NCBI RefSeq assembly: GCF_030817275.1
Contig: NZ_JAUSZD010000002.1
Coordinates: 4,836,001-4,900,000 of the forward strand
DNA length: 64,000 nt
Origin: Paenibacillus sp. V4I7
GTDB lineage: Bacteria > Bacillota > Bacilli > Paenibacillales > NBRC-103111
Direction: 5' to 3'
The first letter of the stretch is position 1; every line of letters starts with the position of its first letter. The translations under genes and the position numbers were made by a program. A model generated the notes under the pieces. It had not been told where the DNA came from. It saw only the letters and a list, made by a program, of their open reading frames with translations, and ran no database searches. Of the stretch, positions 33,867 through 42,418 are shown piece after piece.

Positions 33867-33968
33867 AATGAGATAATGTTCTTGTCATTGGGTTTTGACA
33901 AGAACATTATCCCATAAAACAAAAAAGCCGCGATTTACGCGGCCCTTAATGAGATAAAGTTCTTGTCA
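33867..33968. repeat. Three copies of a ~20-bp element: 16-bp perfect palindrome plus a direct repeat
   Basis: aatgagataatgttcttgtca occurs at 33867-33887 and, with one change, at 33948-33968, in the same orientation. An inverted copy tgacaagaacattatc lies at 33896-33911, forming a perfect 16-bp stem with 33872-33887 around an 8-base loop. A GC-rich hairpin sits between (33927-33943). The third copy coincides with the point where the CGNR gene remnant is cut off. Confidence 0.85.
33914..33944 (-). terminator. Minus-strand terminator inside the repeat cluster
   Basis: GCCGCG/CGCGGC stem (33943-33938 with 33932-33927) followed on the minus strand by TTTTTTGTTTT. Confidence 0.7.
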
Positions 33969-34382
33969 CCCGACACCACCAGGTAAACCGGATTGTCGTA
34001 AATGCGCAAGCGGGAGAGATCGCCATCCGCGAGCACGCGGCCGAAGGAAGCGGCCACCTCCGCTCCGATGCCGGATCATCCCTCTCGTAAAGGAGTGGAT
34101 TCCAAGCGATAACCCAAATCAGATTCCGCGATGCATAGAATCATCGATCCATACGACAGCGCACGGTTCAGCCCCTCGAGATAGGCGGGATCCACGGACT
34201 CATGTGCCACGATACGAAGCATGTGCCCCCTCAACCGTTTCAGATCATCCAATTCTTCCGCCGACGGAACGCCCAGATAGTTAAGGTTGTGAATGGTCAA
34301 CCATTGTTCCAGCCAACCCAGCTTGTCCAGTCGGTCTTCGGTATAACCTCTGCCTCTTCATTTATGATAATCGCATTTCATA
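33950..34382 (-). pseudogene. CGNR zinc-finger / ABATE-domain protein remnant
   Basis: On the minus strand a frame reads RGRGYTEDRLDKLGWLEQWL, then a frame from 34300 gives EELDDLKRLRGHMLRIVAHE and LNRALSYGSMILCIAESDLG, stopping at 34076. A frameshifted continuation reads VAASFGRVLADGDLSRLRIY and DNPVYLVVSGDKN. This order is that of an ABATE domain followed by the start of a CGNR zinc finger, whose expected 'RlRxCdnpxC' cysteines are here Tyr and Tyr. An in-frame stop replaces an expected Trp near 34365, and the CGNR end itself is gone at the 33948-33968 repeat. Confidence 0.6.
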
Positions 34383-34648
34383 AAATTGTCCCATATTATC
34401 GTGCCTCAACTCCTTTTCTTTTATGTGGGCGTCTCCATAGTAACAACCAAAATATTATTTATCTGGTTACTTGCCAACCATCACGGTTCATGTTATAGTA
34501 TGACTCGTAACCATCGTTATGTAAATTAATAGTTACAATAATGAGGAAGGAATTCGTTGGCCCTACTATACCGGATGGAAAATACGGTGAATCCAGAACT
34601 TCGCTGTTAATTTTGTTATCCTGTTTATTCGAAAGAGGAATTCACATT

Positions 34649-35466
34649 ATGTATAACGCAATCGTTATAGGAACAGGACCTGCAGGATTAACCGCCGCTA
34701 CGGAATTATGGGACCGGAACTCATGGGCTAACATGCGCAAGCAAGCAGAGCGCTTTGGTTTCGTACAGGTTGGGTCAACAGCGTCGATTTATCCATTCGT
34801 CCATTTAAGCTGACGTTTGAAGGCGGAGAAGAGCTTGTAACCCAAACATTGGCACTTCGACTGGTGCTTCGGCTAAATATATGGGTATTCCCGGCGAGAA
34901 AGATAATATAAGGCGTGGCGTGAGCACCTGTGCATCTTGCGACGGTTTCTTCTTCCGCGGGAAAAAGATCATCGTTGTAGGCGGTGGCGACTCCGCCATG
35001 GAGGAAGCGCATTTCCTTACGAAATTTGCTTCCGAGGTACGTGTTGTCAATCGCCGCGAGGAGCTTAGAGCTTTGATAATTATGCAGGACTGTGCTCGAA
35101 ATAACAGTAAAATTACGTGGAGCTTGAACAAAACGCCGCTTGAGGTAGTAGCAGGCAGCAACGGAGTAAACGGCTTTAAAGTAAGTAATACTACGACTGG
35201 TGAGGAAGAAATCATCGAGACGGATGGCATTTTCGTCACAATCGGTCACACGCCGAATACGAAAATCCTAAACGGACAATTGGAACTTGATGAAGTCGGT
35301 TATGTAGTGGTTAAACCGAGCACTTCCGAAACAAACATCCCTAGCGTGTGTTTGCATGTGGAGATATCAAGGATAACAAATATCGTCAGCGATTACGGCG
35401 GCGGGTAGCGGCACAATGGCAGCTATCGATGTCGAGAAATTTTTGGAGCATAACGAAAACCATTAA
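34649..35466 (+). pseudogene. trxB: Thioredoxin reductase remnant
   Basis: ATG 34649 with a GAAAGAGG site starts MYNAIVIGTGPAGLTAA, the FAD-binding motif. About 45 residues normally following are missing, then NSWANMRKQAERFG appears. Frame changes follow near 34765, 34840 and 35395. The redox and NADPH-binding half is intact in the frame 34881-35408: VSTCASCDGFFFRGKK (CxxC) and IIVVGGGDSAMEEAHFLTK. The end FACGDIKDNKYRQ then shifts to AITAAGSGTMAAIDVEKFLE, stopping at 35466. At least one deletion and three frameshifts make it non-functional. The adjacent thioredoxin gene is intact, so a trxB-trx pair has lost one member. Confidence 0.88.
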
Positions 35467-35497
35467 TTCACAATATATTGAGATGGGATCGATAACC

Positions 35498-35815
35498 ATG
35501 GAACGTATTCAAACACAACAGCAATTTCAAGAGAAAATCAACGGTGAAGGCTACACGATTATGAAATTCGATGCGACTTGGTGTCATGATTGTAAAAATT
35601 TAGAGCGATTTATCGGTGACATTATAAACGAACATTCGGATAAGCAATTCTATGCGGTTGATTCCGAGCAATTCGAAGAGCTTACCGAAAAATATGACGT
35701 CAGAGGAATTCCCAGCTTGCTGGTATTTAAGAATGGGGAGAAATTAGCGCATCTGCACAGCAAATTTGCAAAGACCCCTGCACAAATCCGAGAGTATTTG
35801 GATACGATCAATTGA
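35498..35815 (+). CDS. Thioredoxin-family protein
   Basis: 105 residues with the active site WCHDC at 28-32 and the cis-Pro segment RGIPSLLVFKNGEKL, a compact thioredoxin fold. The CHDC centre differs from canonical CGPC, suggesting a specialised thiol-disulfide role. It follows the broken thioredoxin reductase by 31 bases. ATG 35498 is preferred; an in-frame ATG at 35483 lacks a better ribosome site. If still used, it must be reduced by a reductase encoded elsewhere. Confidence 0.88.
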   Translation: MERIQTQQQFQEKINGEGYTIMKFDATWCHDCKNLERFIGDIINEHSDKQFYAVDSEQFEELTEKYDVRGIPSLLVFKNGEKLAHLHSKFAKTPAQIREYLDTIN

Positions 35816-35904
35816 TTCGTAACATCTATTTCACAACATCTAATCCAATAAGGAACGTTTATTCTTATTTACCAAACCCCACTAATTGAAAGGCGATGAA
35901 TACG

Positions 35905-36453
35905 ATGTTTCCACTTCGCAATGTGAAACGAAGCTCGACGGATACCGACAAAATCCAGCTCTTTCTTAAACAAGCCCAGATTGGATTTCTCGGCCTATCT
36001 TCAGAAGATGTCCCCTATGTCATTCCACTCAACTTTTCTTGGCTGAACAACGCCATTTATTTTCATGGGGCGGAAGAAGGAAGAAAAATAACTTATATCG
36101 AGCAAAACCCACGAGCCTGTTTCACCATCAGCGAAAATTACGGAACCATCACGAGTCCGATACCCGCCAAAACGGATACCGCCTTTATGAGTGTCATCAT
36201 CGAAGGCAACTTGGAACGCGTAACCGATTTAGACGAAGCGACAGCCGCTATGCAGGTCATGCTGGACAAATATGTGCCAGGCTATTATGATCGGCCGCTG
36301 GGGCGGACTCATTTGGATCGATACGTTTCCCCGCTAGGTAGTAGAACCGCCATCTTTAAATTAAGCACGGTCTCCTTGACGGCCAAAGAGAAAGAAGAAA
36401 TCCCGGATCGCATGTTCTATGAAGGTAGAAGCGTTCAGAACGACAGGGCGTAA
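35905..36453 (+). CDS. Pyridoxamine 5'-phosphate oxidase-like FMN-binding protein
   Basis: About 182 residues of the PPOX/nitroimidazole-resistance-like split-barrel flavoprotein group: IGFLGLSSEDVPYVIPLNFS, YFHGAEEGRKITYIEQNPRA and SVIIEGNLERVTDLDEATAA. The start is taken as ATG 35905, about 10 bases after GAAAGG; the earlier ATG at 35896 is too close to the site. Substrate unknown. A short degenerate copy of its start region lies at 37333-37398. Confidence 0.85.
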   Translation: MFPLRNVKRSSTDTDKIQLFLKQAQIGFLGLSSEDVPYVIPLNFSWLNNAIYFHGAEEGRKITYIEQNPRACFTISENYGTITSPIPAKTDTAFMSVIIEGNLERVTDLDEATAAMQVMLDKYVPGYYDRPLGRTHLDRYVSPLGSRTAIFKLSTVSLTAKEKEEIPDRMFYEGRSVQNDRA

Positions 36454-36703
36454 CTCCTCTGTTCAAAGAACCGCCCGAGATAACAACGGTTGATACGGGG
36501 AAATCAGATTTCGGTCGCGGGTCTTTGTCGATATTCTAGTTAATGCCCTCCTAACCAAAAGCCGGATGAATCGGTGCACAGCTTGATCCGGCACGACGGT
36601 TACCCTACCTGTTAGAAGAAGTAAATACGTATAACGGCAAGAACGCATGTATTTTTAGGTATAGCGGTACATTTAAATCATAAACAATCGAGGAGCGATA
36701 CAA

Positions 36704-37183
36704 ATGAAAACAACTATTTTCGAAGAATTGATCAATATTAGAGCACAAACACTACAAGCATTGGAAGGCCTAACTGAGGAACTCGCGGATCGCATTCCCG
36801 CTGGTTTCCGCAATAATATCCGTTGGCACCTTGGTCACATCTATTTCGTTACGGATTACTTGGCGCTATCGCAACTGAATATCCCGCTTCATCTGCCAGA
36901 AGGGTTTACTGATCGGTTCGTTTCCGGAAAGTCGCCGTTGGACACGTACCCTGCTTCGCTTCCTAATCCGACATTACCAGAACTGAAAACCCTGCTGACA
37001 GAACAGCTGGATAGAATTCGCAAGCAGTATCCGATGGACCGCCTGAACGATAATGTAACTGCGATTAATACGTCCACGGGACTCGCTCTAGTAACTCCAG
37101 AGCAATCACTTCGTTATAACCTGTACCATGAAGGATTGCACTTCGGAATCCTTTCCACTTATAAAAGATTATTGTCCCAATAA
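36704..37183 (+). CDS. DinB-family protein
   Basis: 159 residues, four-helix-bundle DinB-like metalloprotein: IRWHLGHIYFVTDY (first His ligands) and NLYHEGLHFGILSTYKRLL (C-terminal HxxxH-type). The family includes thiol transferases (bacillithiol transferase group) and uncharacterised members. Clear GAGGAG site before the ATG. Stands alone between non-coding stretches. Confidence 0.86.
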   Translation: MKTTIFEELINIRAQTLQALEGLTEELADRIPAGFRNNIRWHLGHIYFVTDYLALSQLNIPLHLPEGFTDRFVSGKSPLDTYPASLPNPTLPELKTLLTEQLDRIRKQYPMDRLNDNVTAINTSTGLALVTPEQSLRYNLYHEGLHFGILSTYKRLLSQ

Positions 37184-37243
37184 TAGCAAAAGCGAAAAAT
37201 AGCCTCTCATTGAGAGGTTCCTGATAAAATTCGTCGGAATAGA

Positions 37244-37290
37244 AAAAGGTACAATCACTTCCAAAGAAGAAGCGATTGTACCTTTTTTTC
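37244..37290. terminator. Bidirectional terminator after the DinB gene
   Basis: aaaaaggtacaatcactt (37244-37261) pairs, with one mismatch, with aagcgattgtaccttttttt (37271-37290). A runs on the left and T runs on the right suit both directions. Confidence 0.8.
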
Positions 37291-37332
37291 TATTTGTTTT
37301 CCTTTGATCCGGCTGACCGACAAGGGAAAGCT

Positions 37333-37398
37333 GAAAGGCGATTATTACGATGTTCCCCCTTTCCAACATGAAACTCGACTGATACCAACAAAATCGGA
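37333..37398 (+). pseudogene. Vestige of the PPOX-like gene start (duplicated fragment)
   Basis: The stretch starting gaaaggcgattattacgatg closely follows the 35888-35950 region (ribosome site, start codon and first ~20 codons), with a 4-base gap and scattered changes, and then diverges. It has no open frame. Confidence 0.6.
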
Positions 37399-37501
37399 TT
37401 AGCACTATCGTGATGCAGCTCGTTGTTTTGATCATCCTAGCAATCTTACACCTTCTAGTTGACCCTTCCTGATTTTGCAGACAATCGAAGCAGCATTAAT
37501 A

Positions 37502-37861
37502 CTATTGAATCTGAAAATTTCCTATTTGTTGGTGCTTCAAGTAATAATAGTAAAGAGTACGAAACCGAAGTATCATTGGTATGCCATACCAAGCCTTGAA
37601 TGCCCCAGAAGCTATTTGTATGGAGTTTCCAGAACCAACTAACGCGTCCTTGAAATTAATTTCAAACGTACTCGATCGAGACGTAGATGGTGTGTTTGAA
37701 GCAACTGTATCTTCTTGACCTAGAGCTGTGTAGGCAGAAGCACCTGTTTTTTTAACTTTAATCTTGCTCTTCAATTCAGTTAGAGTGCCTGCCTGTATGG
37801 AATAAGATTTAAAGGTAAGGGTAGCTGCAGCGGCATGTTCAGCCAAAACCCCATCGAACAT
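37502..37861 (-). pseudogene. Fragment of a surface/extracellular repeat protein
   Basis: A 119-codon frame without a signal peptide. The first ~85 residues (TLTFKSYSIQAGTLTELKSK; STFEINFKDALVGSGNSIQI) look like beta-sandwich repeat material from a large cell-surface or Ig-like protein. The last ~30 residues (AWYGIPMILRFRTLYYYYLK) are of a different character, as after a frameshift. No ribosome site stands out before ATG 37861. Probably a relic. Confidence 0.45.
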
Positions 37862-37927
37862 GCTGTATCAATACACACACTTGTATGTACATCTCCACAC
37901 GTTTCTGTTAGCGTAATACCCCATGTT

Positions 37928-38338
37928 TTAAATTAATTTTTTAGTCATAATGATTTCCATGGGCTCATTCTCGAGCAATAAACATCCCGCATCCCGATAT
38001 CCTAAATTTCTGTAGAAGTGCTGTGCCTCTTCATTAGCCAGAGTGGACGTCATAACAAGTTTAAAGCCATTTTGTTTCATTTCATCTTCCCATATGAGGA
38101 CACTTTGCTTTCCTAATCCCTTGCCTCGATATTGTTCGTCGATCCATATCATATTCATGAATGGCGTGTTATCCCAGAAATATCCGTATCTCATCCATCC
38201 AATTTCACTCTCATCTTGGTTCCTTAGTATGTATATTTCATTTCTCTTTATTTTTGGCAATATTAAGTTCTCTAAAATATGATGGTCATGTTCTCGTATG
38301 TATCCATAGTCTGAAGCAGTTGCAGGAACCATCTTCAT
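37928..38338 (-). CDS. GNAT-family N-acetyltransferase
   Basis: 136 residues with the acetyl-CoA-binding motif QYRGKGLGKQ (~70-79) and the later LANEEAQHFYRNLGYRDAG. The acceptor is unknown. Start ATG with GGGGGCGG upstream. Confidence 0.88.
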   Translation of the reverse strand: MKMVPATASDYGYIREHDHHILENLILPKIKRNEIYILRNQDESEIGWMRYGYFWDNTPFMNMIWIDEQYRGKGLGKQSVLIWEDEMKQNGFKLVMTSTLANEEAQHFYRNLGYRDAGCLLLENEPMEIIMTKKLI

Positions 38339-38407
38339 CTTTATTCCGCCCCCCTTGATGCAAGGGTAACAACTAATCCATCTTTTGTAAATAAGATTAT
38401 AGGGATA

Positions 38408-38439
38408 TAAGAAAAGCCTTCGGCGCGTAACCGAAGGCT
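38408..38439 (-). terminator. Hairpin terminator upstream of the GNAT gene
   Basis: agccttcgg (38415-38423) pairs perfectly with ccgaaggct (38431-38439); on the minus strand a TTTTCTTAT tail follows. Confidence 0.75.
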
Positions 38440-38574
38440 GGTAATACCATATAGACCGATTTAAAATGGCAGGAAGCCAGTCCCCAAATGTGATAAAACC
38501 ACCGCACCTTATTCCATATTCTTTTGAGGAAGCCTATGTTTTCTTAGGAATTGGTTTTGCGTCATTCCCCCGCG

Positions 38575-38604
38575 AAAAAAGGCCGTAAGGAATCCCTTAC
38601 GACC
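38575..38604 (-). terminator. Terminator of the pectin-type operon
   Basis: ggccgtaag (38581-38589) pairs with cttacgacc (38596-38604) with one mismatch; on the minus strand a run of six T follows. Confidence 0.8.
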
Positions 38605-38744
38605 TGACTTTTCCCCATTTCCTTTTCGCAAAAAATATTCAACAATTGTTAAGAAGTTTGCCGAGGAGAACTCAAAAAGGGCTTTCATGGGACCAGGTAT
38701 CCACTATCCATGAAGGGGTGTTCACGTAAACCATGAATATGAAT

Positions 38745-41177
38745 TTACTGCTTGCAGCTGCAATGTTCCGTCTCGATGATGACCGATGGCGCTCCGCTCT
38801 TCATCTGCACCGTATAGTACGAAGGCCCGAGCGGTGAAGGCTGCGCTTCCTGAGCGGATATCGTGCAGGAGCTCACCCAATCGGGCAGCTTGACGACCAT
38901 ATCCGTGTCTCTGTCCGCAATCAACTCGGTGCGAAACAAGCCGGCCTCCCTGTCCCACTCCATGGAAACCCTGCCGGTATGGAACCTCCACTCGGCTAAT
39001 CGCCCGCGTTTCCAACGCCCAGGCAGCGCTGGGAGTAGCTTGACGAGGCTCGGCGCTGTTTGCAGGAGCATCTCCTGAACGGCATTCACCCAGCCTAGAT
39101 TGGCATCGAGCTGAACCGGGGCCGTAGGCATGTTCATGGAAACCCCCATCCCCCGCCAGTCGTTGTGCAGCGTGAACAGGTTGGGCAGCAAACTCGACCT
39201 GGACAATACATCCAGACAATCTAGGGCGCTGTCACCGTCGCCAAGCCGGGCATAAATAGCGGCCATATGAGCAAGCGACCAACCGCTTTGCGCCCCGATC
39301 TCACGTTTGCGCACCGCCGTTTCGAACGCTCCGAACAAGTCTGGATCGCTCTCTTGCGTCACTTCATGCCCGGGAAACACAGGATATAGATGGGACAGAT
39401 GGCGATGAGCGTAACGATCCTCGAAAGCAGGATGAATCCACTCACAGACGGCACCATCCTTATTTATCCGATAGGCAGGCAGACGGTCCAGCATCTTATT
39501 CCAGCTCCGTGTTTCCTCAGGATCGCCGCCGATTGCCCGGTTCGCTTCGATCAGATGGTGCAGCAACTCCTTCAGGATGGCTATATCCATCGTTGCATTA
39601 ATCGCTGTGGGCATTGGGTGAGCCAATGGCTTGCCATCAGTCGGCATGAAGTTCGACGGTGTATTCTCAGGCGATACAGAAGGATATATCTTATATAGCC
39701 CATCCTCGTCCGTCACAAGGAAGTCCTCATAAAATTGCAAAGCCTCCCGCATAAACGGTATTGCTGTTTCTTGCAGAAACTGCAGGTCGCCGGTAAATCG
39801 ATAATGCTCGTCATAATGGCGGGCAAGCCAACCGGCTGCTCCGATCCAGTTGAGGATCACCGGCACGATCTGGTTCGGCACGCCAATACCCGCTGTAGTT
39901 CCAGCAGGAATATAAATGCCTCGGCAGCCGTAAAGCTTGCGGGCATTTTCGCGAAAGTCGTCCATCAGTCCCTCATAATAACGGAACAAGGATGCCGTCA
40001 ATTTGCCCAGACCGCCGACGTGCGCGTGCCAGTACATCATTTGGATATTTTCATTGGCCATGTTATGGCTCCATACAAGCCGGTAATCCCCTCCCCATAG
40101 TCCATAAAGACCGAAGGGCTCGGCTTGCTCATCAGCGGCCGTACCGCTCAGGAACAAATACCTGCCTAACGCCCACATCTTACGTACTAGCGCCAAAGGA
40201 GCTTCTCCCTGATACGCATCCAACAACAGTCGTTCATTGGAACGAGAATCCAGCTGTGCGTCGTCCAGTTCCAGAGAAGCGGAGCGGTACAGAGGCCGAT
40301 GCAGCGCTATGTGACGCTGCAGCAGCCTTTCGTAGGTGGCTGCTGCTGCAAGTTCGGCCAGTTCAAGTTTCAACCGGGCCCAATCCCTAGACCTTTCGCC
40401 GTGAACAAACACCTTTACCAGTACAAGTACACGGCGGGTCCTATCGAAACGGATTAGGCCTTCCTTCGTTTCGACGTGGCCCCCTTGCGGAATGATTCGG
40501 AGAACCGCACCGAAATCCGTGCCATCGTCGTTCGTTGCGGCATACCAGGCAAAAGCTTCGTCGGAGCCGGTTTCCACCGATTTCTCCAGTTCCTTGAACT
40601 CCGGCGCATCCGCCCAGCGATCGCTTGGGTGAAGTATCAGACCGATCTCGCCCGTTACAAGTCCATCGCCGCTGCCTTCAATCTCATAAATAACCGCATC
40701 GTCGGCACGAGAGACGAACAGCTTTCGCCCAAAGCGGCAAGCGCCGTCTGTCCAGCAGACGGTTACTTCGCCGCTGTCCATTTCCAGCGTCCGGCTGTAT
40801 TCGCGAAAGGCGCTGCCGCATGGCATAATCAGCTTGATCGCAGCCAACGGAAACCGAGAAGCAAGACGTGTCCCATAGCCATGCCCTTTCAACGCATCAG
40901 CCAGCTGCCAGCTGGCTTCGGCATAGCGTTCCTCATCCATGAGCTCCCGGGTCCGGGAAAGTGTGCCGCTCACATCCGGCAATTCATCCTTGTGCCCCCA
41001 ATGCCATAGCTGAGCATGATTGAGCAGCACCGTCTCTTGCTCCACGCCGCCAAATACGGACGCGCCTAATACGCCATTGCCGGAGGGAAGCGCTTCGCGC
41101 CACATATTCCGCCACCAGGATGCGGGGTAATTCATACTAAGCCTATCCCCGTGTTGTTGGTTTATTTGCTCCGGCAT
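38745..41177 (-). CDS. Glycoside hydrolase family 95-like (alpha-L-fucosidase/alpha-L-galactosidase)
   Basis: About 810 residues without a signal peptide, so intracellular. N-terminal beta domain (WREALPSGNGVLGASVFGG), central six-hairpin catalytic barrel (LYGLWGGDYRLVWSHNMANE, SPENTPSNFMPTDG, HRHLSHLYPVFPGHE) and C-terminal beta domain. HRHLSHLYP and the SPENTP segment are typical of GH95. It would remove fucose or L-galactose side groups from imported pectin fragments. The start is taken at ATG 41177, 11 bases after GGAG, rather than TTG 41186. Last gene of the operon, followed by a terminator. Confidence 0.85.
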   Translation of the reverse strand: MPEQINQQHGDRLSMNYPASWWRNMWREALPSGNGVLGASVFGGVEQETVLLNHAQLWHWGHKDELPDVSGTLSRTRELMDEERYAEASWQLADALKGHGYGTRLASRFPLAAIKLIMPCGSAFREYSRTLEMDSGEVTVCWTDGACRFGRKLFVSRADDAVIYEIEGSGDGLVTGEIGLILHPSDRWADAPEFKELEKSVETGSDEAFAWYAATNDDGTDFGAVLRIIPQGGHVETKEGLIRFDRTRRVLVLVKVFVHGERSRDWARLKLELAELAAAATYERLLQRHIALHRPLYRSASLELDDAQLDSRSNERLLLDAYQGEAPLALVRKMWALGRYLFLSGTAADEQAEPFGLYGLWGGDYRLVWSHNMANENIQMMYWHAHVGGLGKLTASLFRYYEGLMDDFRENARKLYGCRGIYIPAGTTAGIGVPNQIVPVILNWIGAAGWLARHYDEHYRFTGDLQFLQETAIPFMREALQFYEDFLVTDEDGLYKIYPSVSPENTPSNFMPTDGKPLAHPMPTAINATMDIAILKELLHHLIEANRAIGGDPEETRSWNKMLDRLPAYRINKDGAVCEWIHPAFEDRYAHRHLSHLYPVFPGHEVTQESDPDLFGAFETAVRKREIGAQSGWSLAHMAAIYARLGDGDSALDCLDVLSRSSLLPNLFTLHNDWRGMGVSMNMPTAPVQLDANLGWVNAVQEMLLQTAPSLVKLLPALPGRWKRGRLAEWRFHTGRVSMEWDREAGLFRTELIADRDTDMVVKLPDWVSSCTISAQEAQPSPLGPSYYTVQMKSGAPSVIIETEHCSCKQ

Positions 41178-41261
41178 CTGTTTCAAGTCTCCTTCGATAA
41201 ACTCCAGCTTTTTAGCCGTCCTGTCCCATCTAGTCCTGCACGCACCTGATGTGGAGTCGTT

Positions 41262-42401
41262 CTATATCCCGCGCAACCGCTCGATTTCGATGCTTGCCAG
41301 CAGCAGCGGTGCTACGCCCATCAGCACATCGCTGACGATCGCTTCGCTTATATAGTAGTCAAACGAGCCGTCACGATATTTACGTCCGCCAAGCCCTGCC
41401 CCATGACAAATGCCATGCAGGTGCACACCCTTTTCATCCTCCGTAACAAAACGCTGCAGGATGCCTTCGTACGCGCGTTCCACGACCCGCCGGTCGATCT
41501 CAGCCAGATAGCGTAGCCGAATACCCTTGGCTAACGCATACGTAAGCATGCAGGAGCCCGATGCCTCCAAATAGTTGCCCTCACGGCCGTTGCAATCCAT
41601 CACCTGAGCCCACACTCCGCTCTCCTGGTCCTGGACGCGCACTACCGCATTCGCCATCCGCTCGAAGATGCCCATAAGCTGTCCGCGCTTCGGATGACGG
41701 ACTGGAAAATACTCAAGCGCATCAACGAGTGCCATCGCATACCAACCCATCGCACGTCCCCAGACATGCCTGGAGCGCCCTGATCTGTTATCGCACCAGC
41801 GCTGCTCCCCGCTCTCATCCCAGGCATGATGCAGCAGTCCTGTCTGCGTGTTTCGCGTGCGCCCTTCAATCAGCAGCAGCTGATGCGCAGCTTCATCGAA
41901 CCAATCGCTTTCATCGAACGTCCAGGCGTACTCGGCCATGTAAGGTGAAGACATGTACAGGCCGTCCAGCCACATTTGATACGGATATATTTTCTTATGC
42001 CAGAACCCGCCCTCATTTGTCCGCGGTTGACCGGTCAGCTGGTCGGCAAGCAGCCGAGCGGCCTTCTCGTACTTCGCCTCGCCCGTTTCTCGCCACAGCC
42101 GCAGCAGGTTTTTACCTTTATTAATATGATCGAGATTGTAATCCTCCAAAGTATAGCCCTGAATCGAGCCATCCTCTTGGATAAATACATCCATTTGGCG
42201 CTTAACGAACTCATGGTACTTGGCCTGACCGGCCCAATCACCGAGTTGGCCGATGGCCGTCAGCGCCATGCCGGCAACATATCCCCACTTATTTGCGATA
42301 TGCGGATGCAATCCGCCTTGGCTCAACGACAGGATTGTCTCGGCAACCTTGATAGACATAAGCTCAGTGTTATTGATGATTGTTGCTGTTTGCATCTTCA
42401 C
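41262..42401 (-). CDS. Unsaturated uronyl/rhamnogalacturonyl hydrolase, GH88/GH105
   Basis: 379 residues forming a six-hairpin barrel. Family features: MWLDGLYMSSPYMAEYAW with the catalytic-type Asp, HAWDESGEQRWCDNRSGRSR and HVWGRAMGWYAMALVDALEY, and a C-terminal HGICHGAGLGG. It removes the unsaturated uronate left at the non-reducing end by pectin lyases, in the cytoplasm. Start GTG 42401, 8 bases after GGAGG. It follows the PL22 lyase by 17 bases. Confidence 0.9.
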   Translation of the reverse strand: MKMQTATIINNTELMSIKVAETILSLSQGGLHPHIANKWGYVAGMALTAIGQLGDWAGQAKYHEFVKRQMDVFIQEDGSIQGYTLEDYNLDHINKGKNLLRLWRETGEAKYEKAARLLADQLTGQPRTNEGGFWHKKIYPYQMWLDGLYMSSPYMAEYAWTFDESDWFDEAAHQLLLIEGRTRNTQTGLLHHAWDESGEQRWCDNRSGRSRHVWGRAMGWYAMALVDALEYFPVRHPKRGQLMGIFERMANAVVRVQDQESGVWAQVMDCNGREGNYLEASGSCMLTYALAKGIRLRYLAEIDRRVVERAYEGILQRFVTEDEKGVHLHGICHGAGLGGRKYRDGSFDYYISEAIVSDVLMGVAPLLLASIEIERLRGI

Positions 42402-42418
42402 TTCACTTTCCTCCCTGT

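Larger units (their letters stand above)
38339..38744. other. Intergenic region with two minus-strand terminators
   Basis: No gene is recognised apart from the two hairpins listed separately. It separates the GNAT gene from the end of the pectin-type locus. Confidence 0.6.

Noticed and set aside
33867..33968. End of a Tn7/Tn5053-type transposon
   Set aside because: Repeated transposase-site-like motifs fit, but no transposase, no second end and no TG-CA boundary could be confirmed, and one copy lies inside a recognisable CGNR coding remnant. Kept only as an unexplained repeat cluster.
34728..35249. Minus-strand frame of 173 codons over the trxB remnant
   Set aside because: Shadow of the thioredoxin-reductase sequence, which is recognisable on the plus strand.
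36463..36648. Group II intron or transposase fragment on the minus strand
   Set aside because: A short frame and a GCCGGAT/ATCCGGC hairpin are present, but no diagnostic motif could be recognised.
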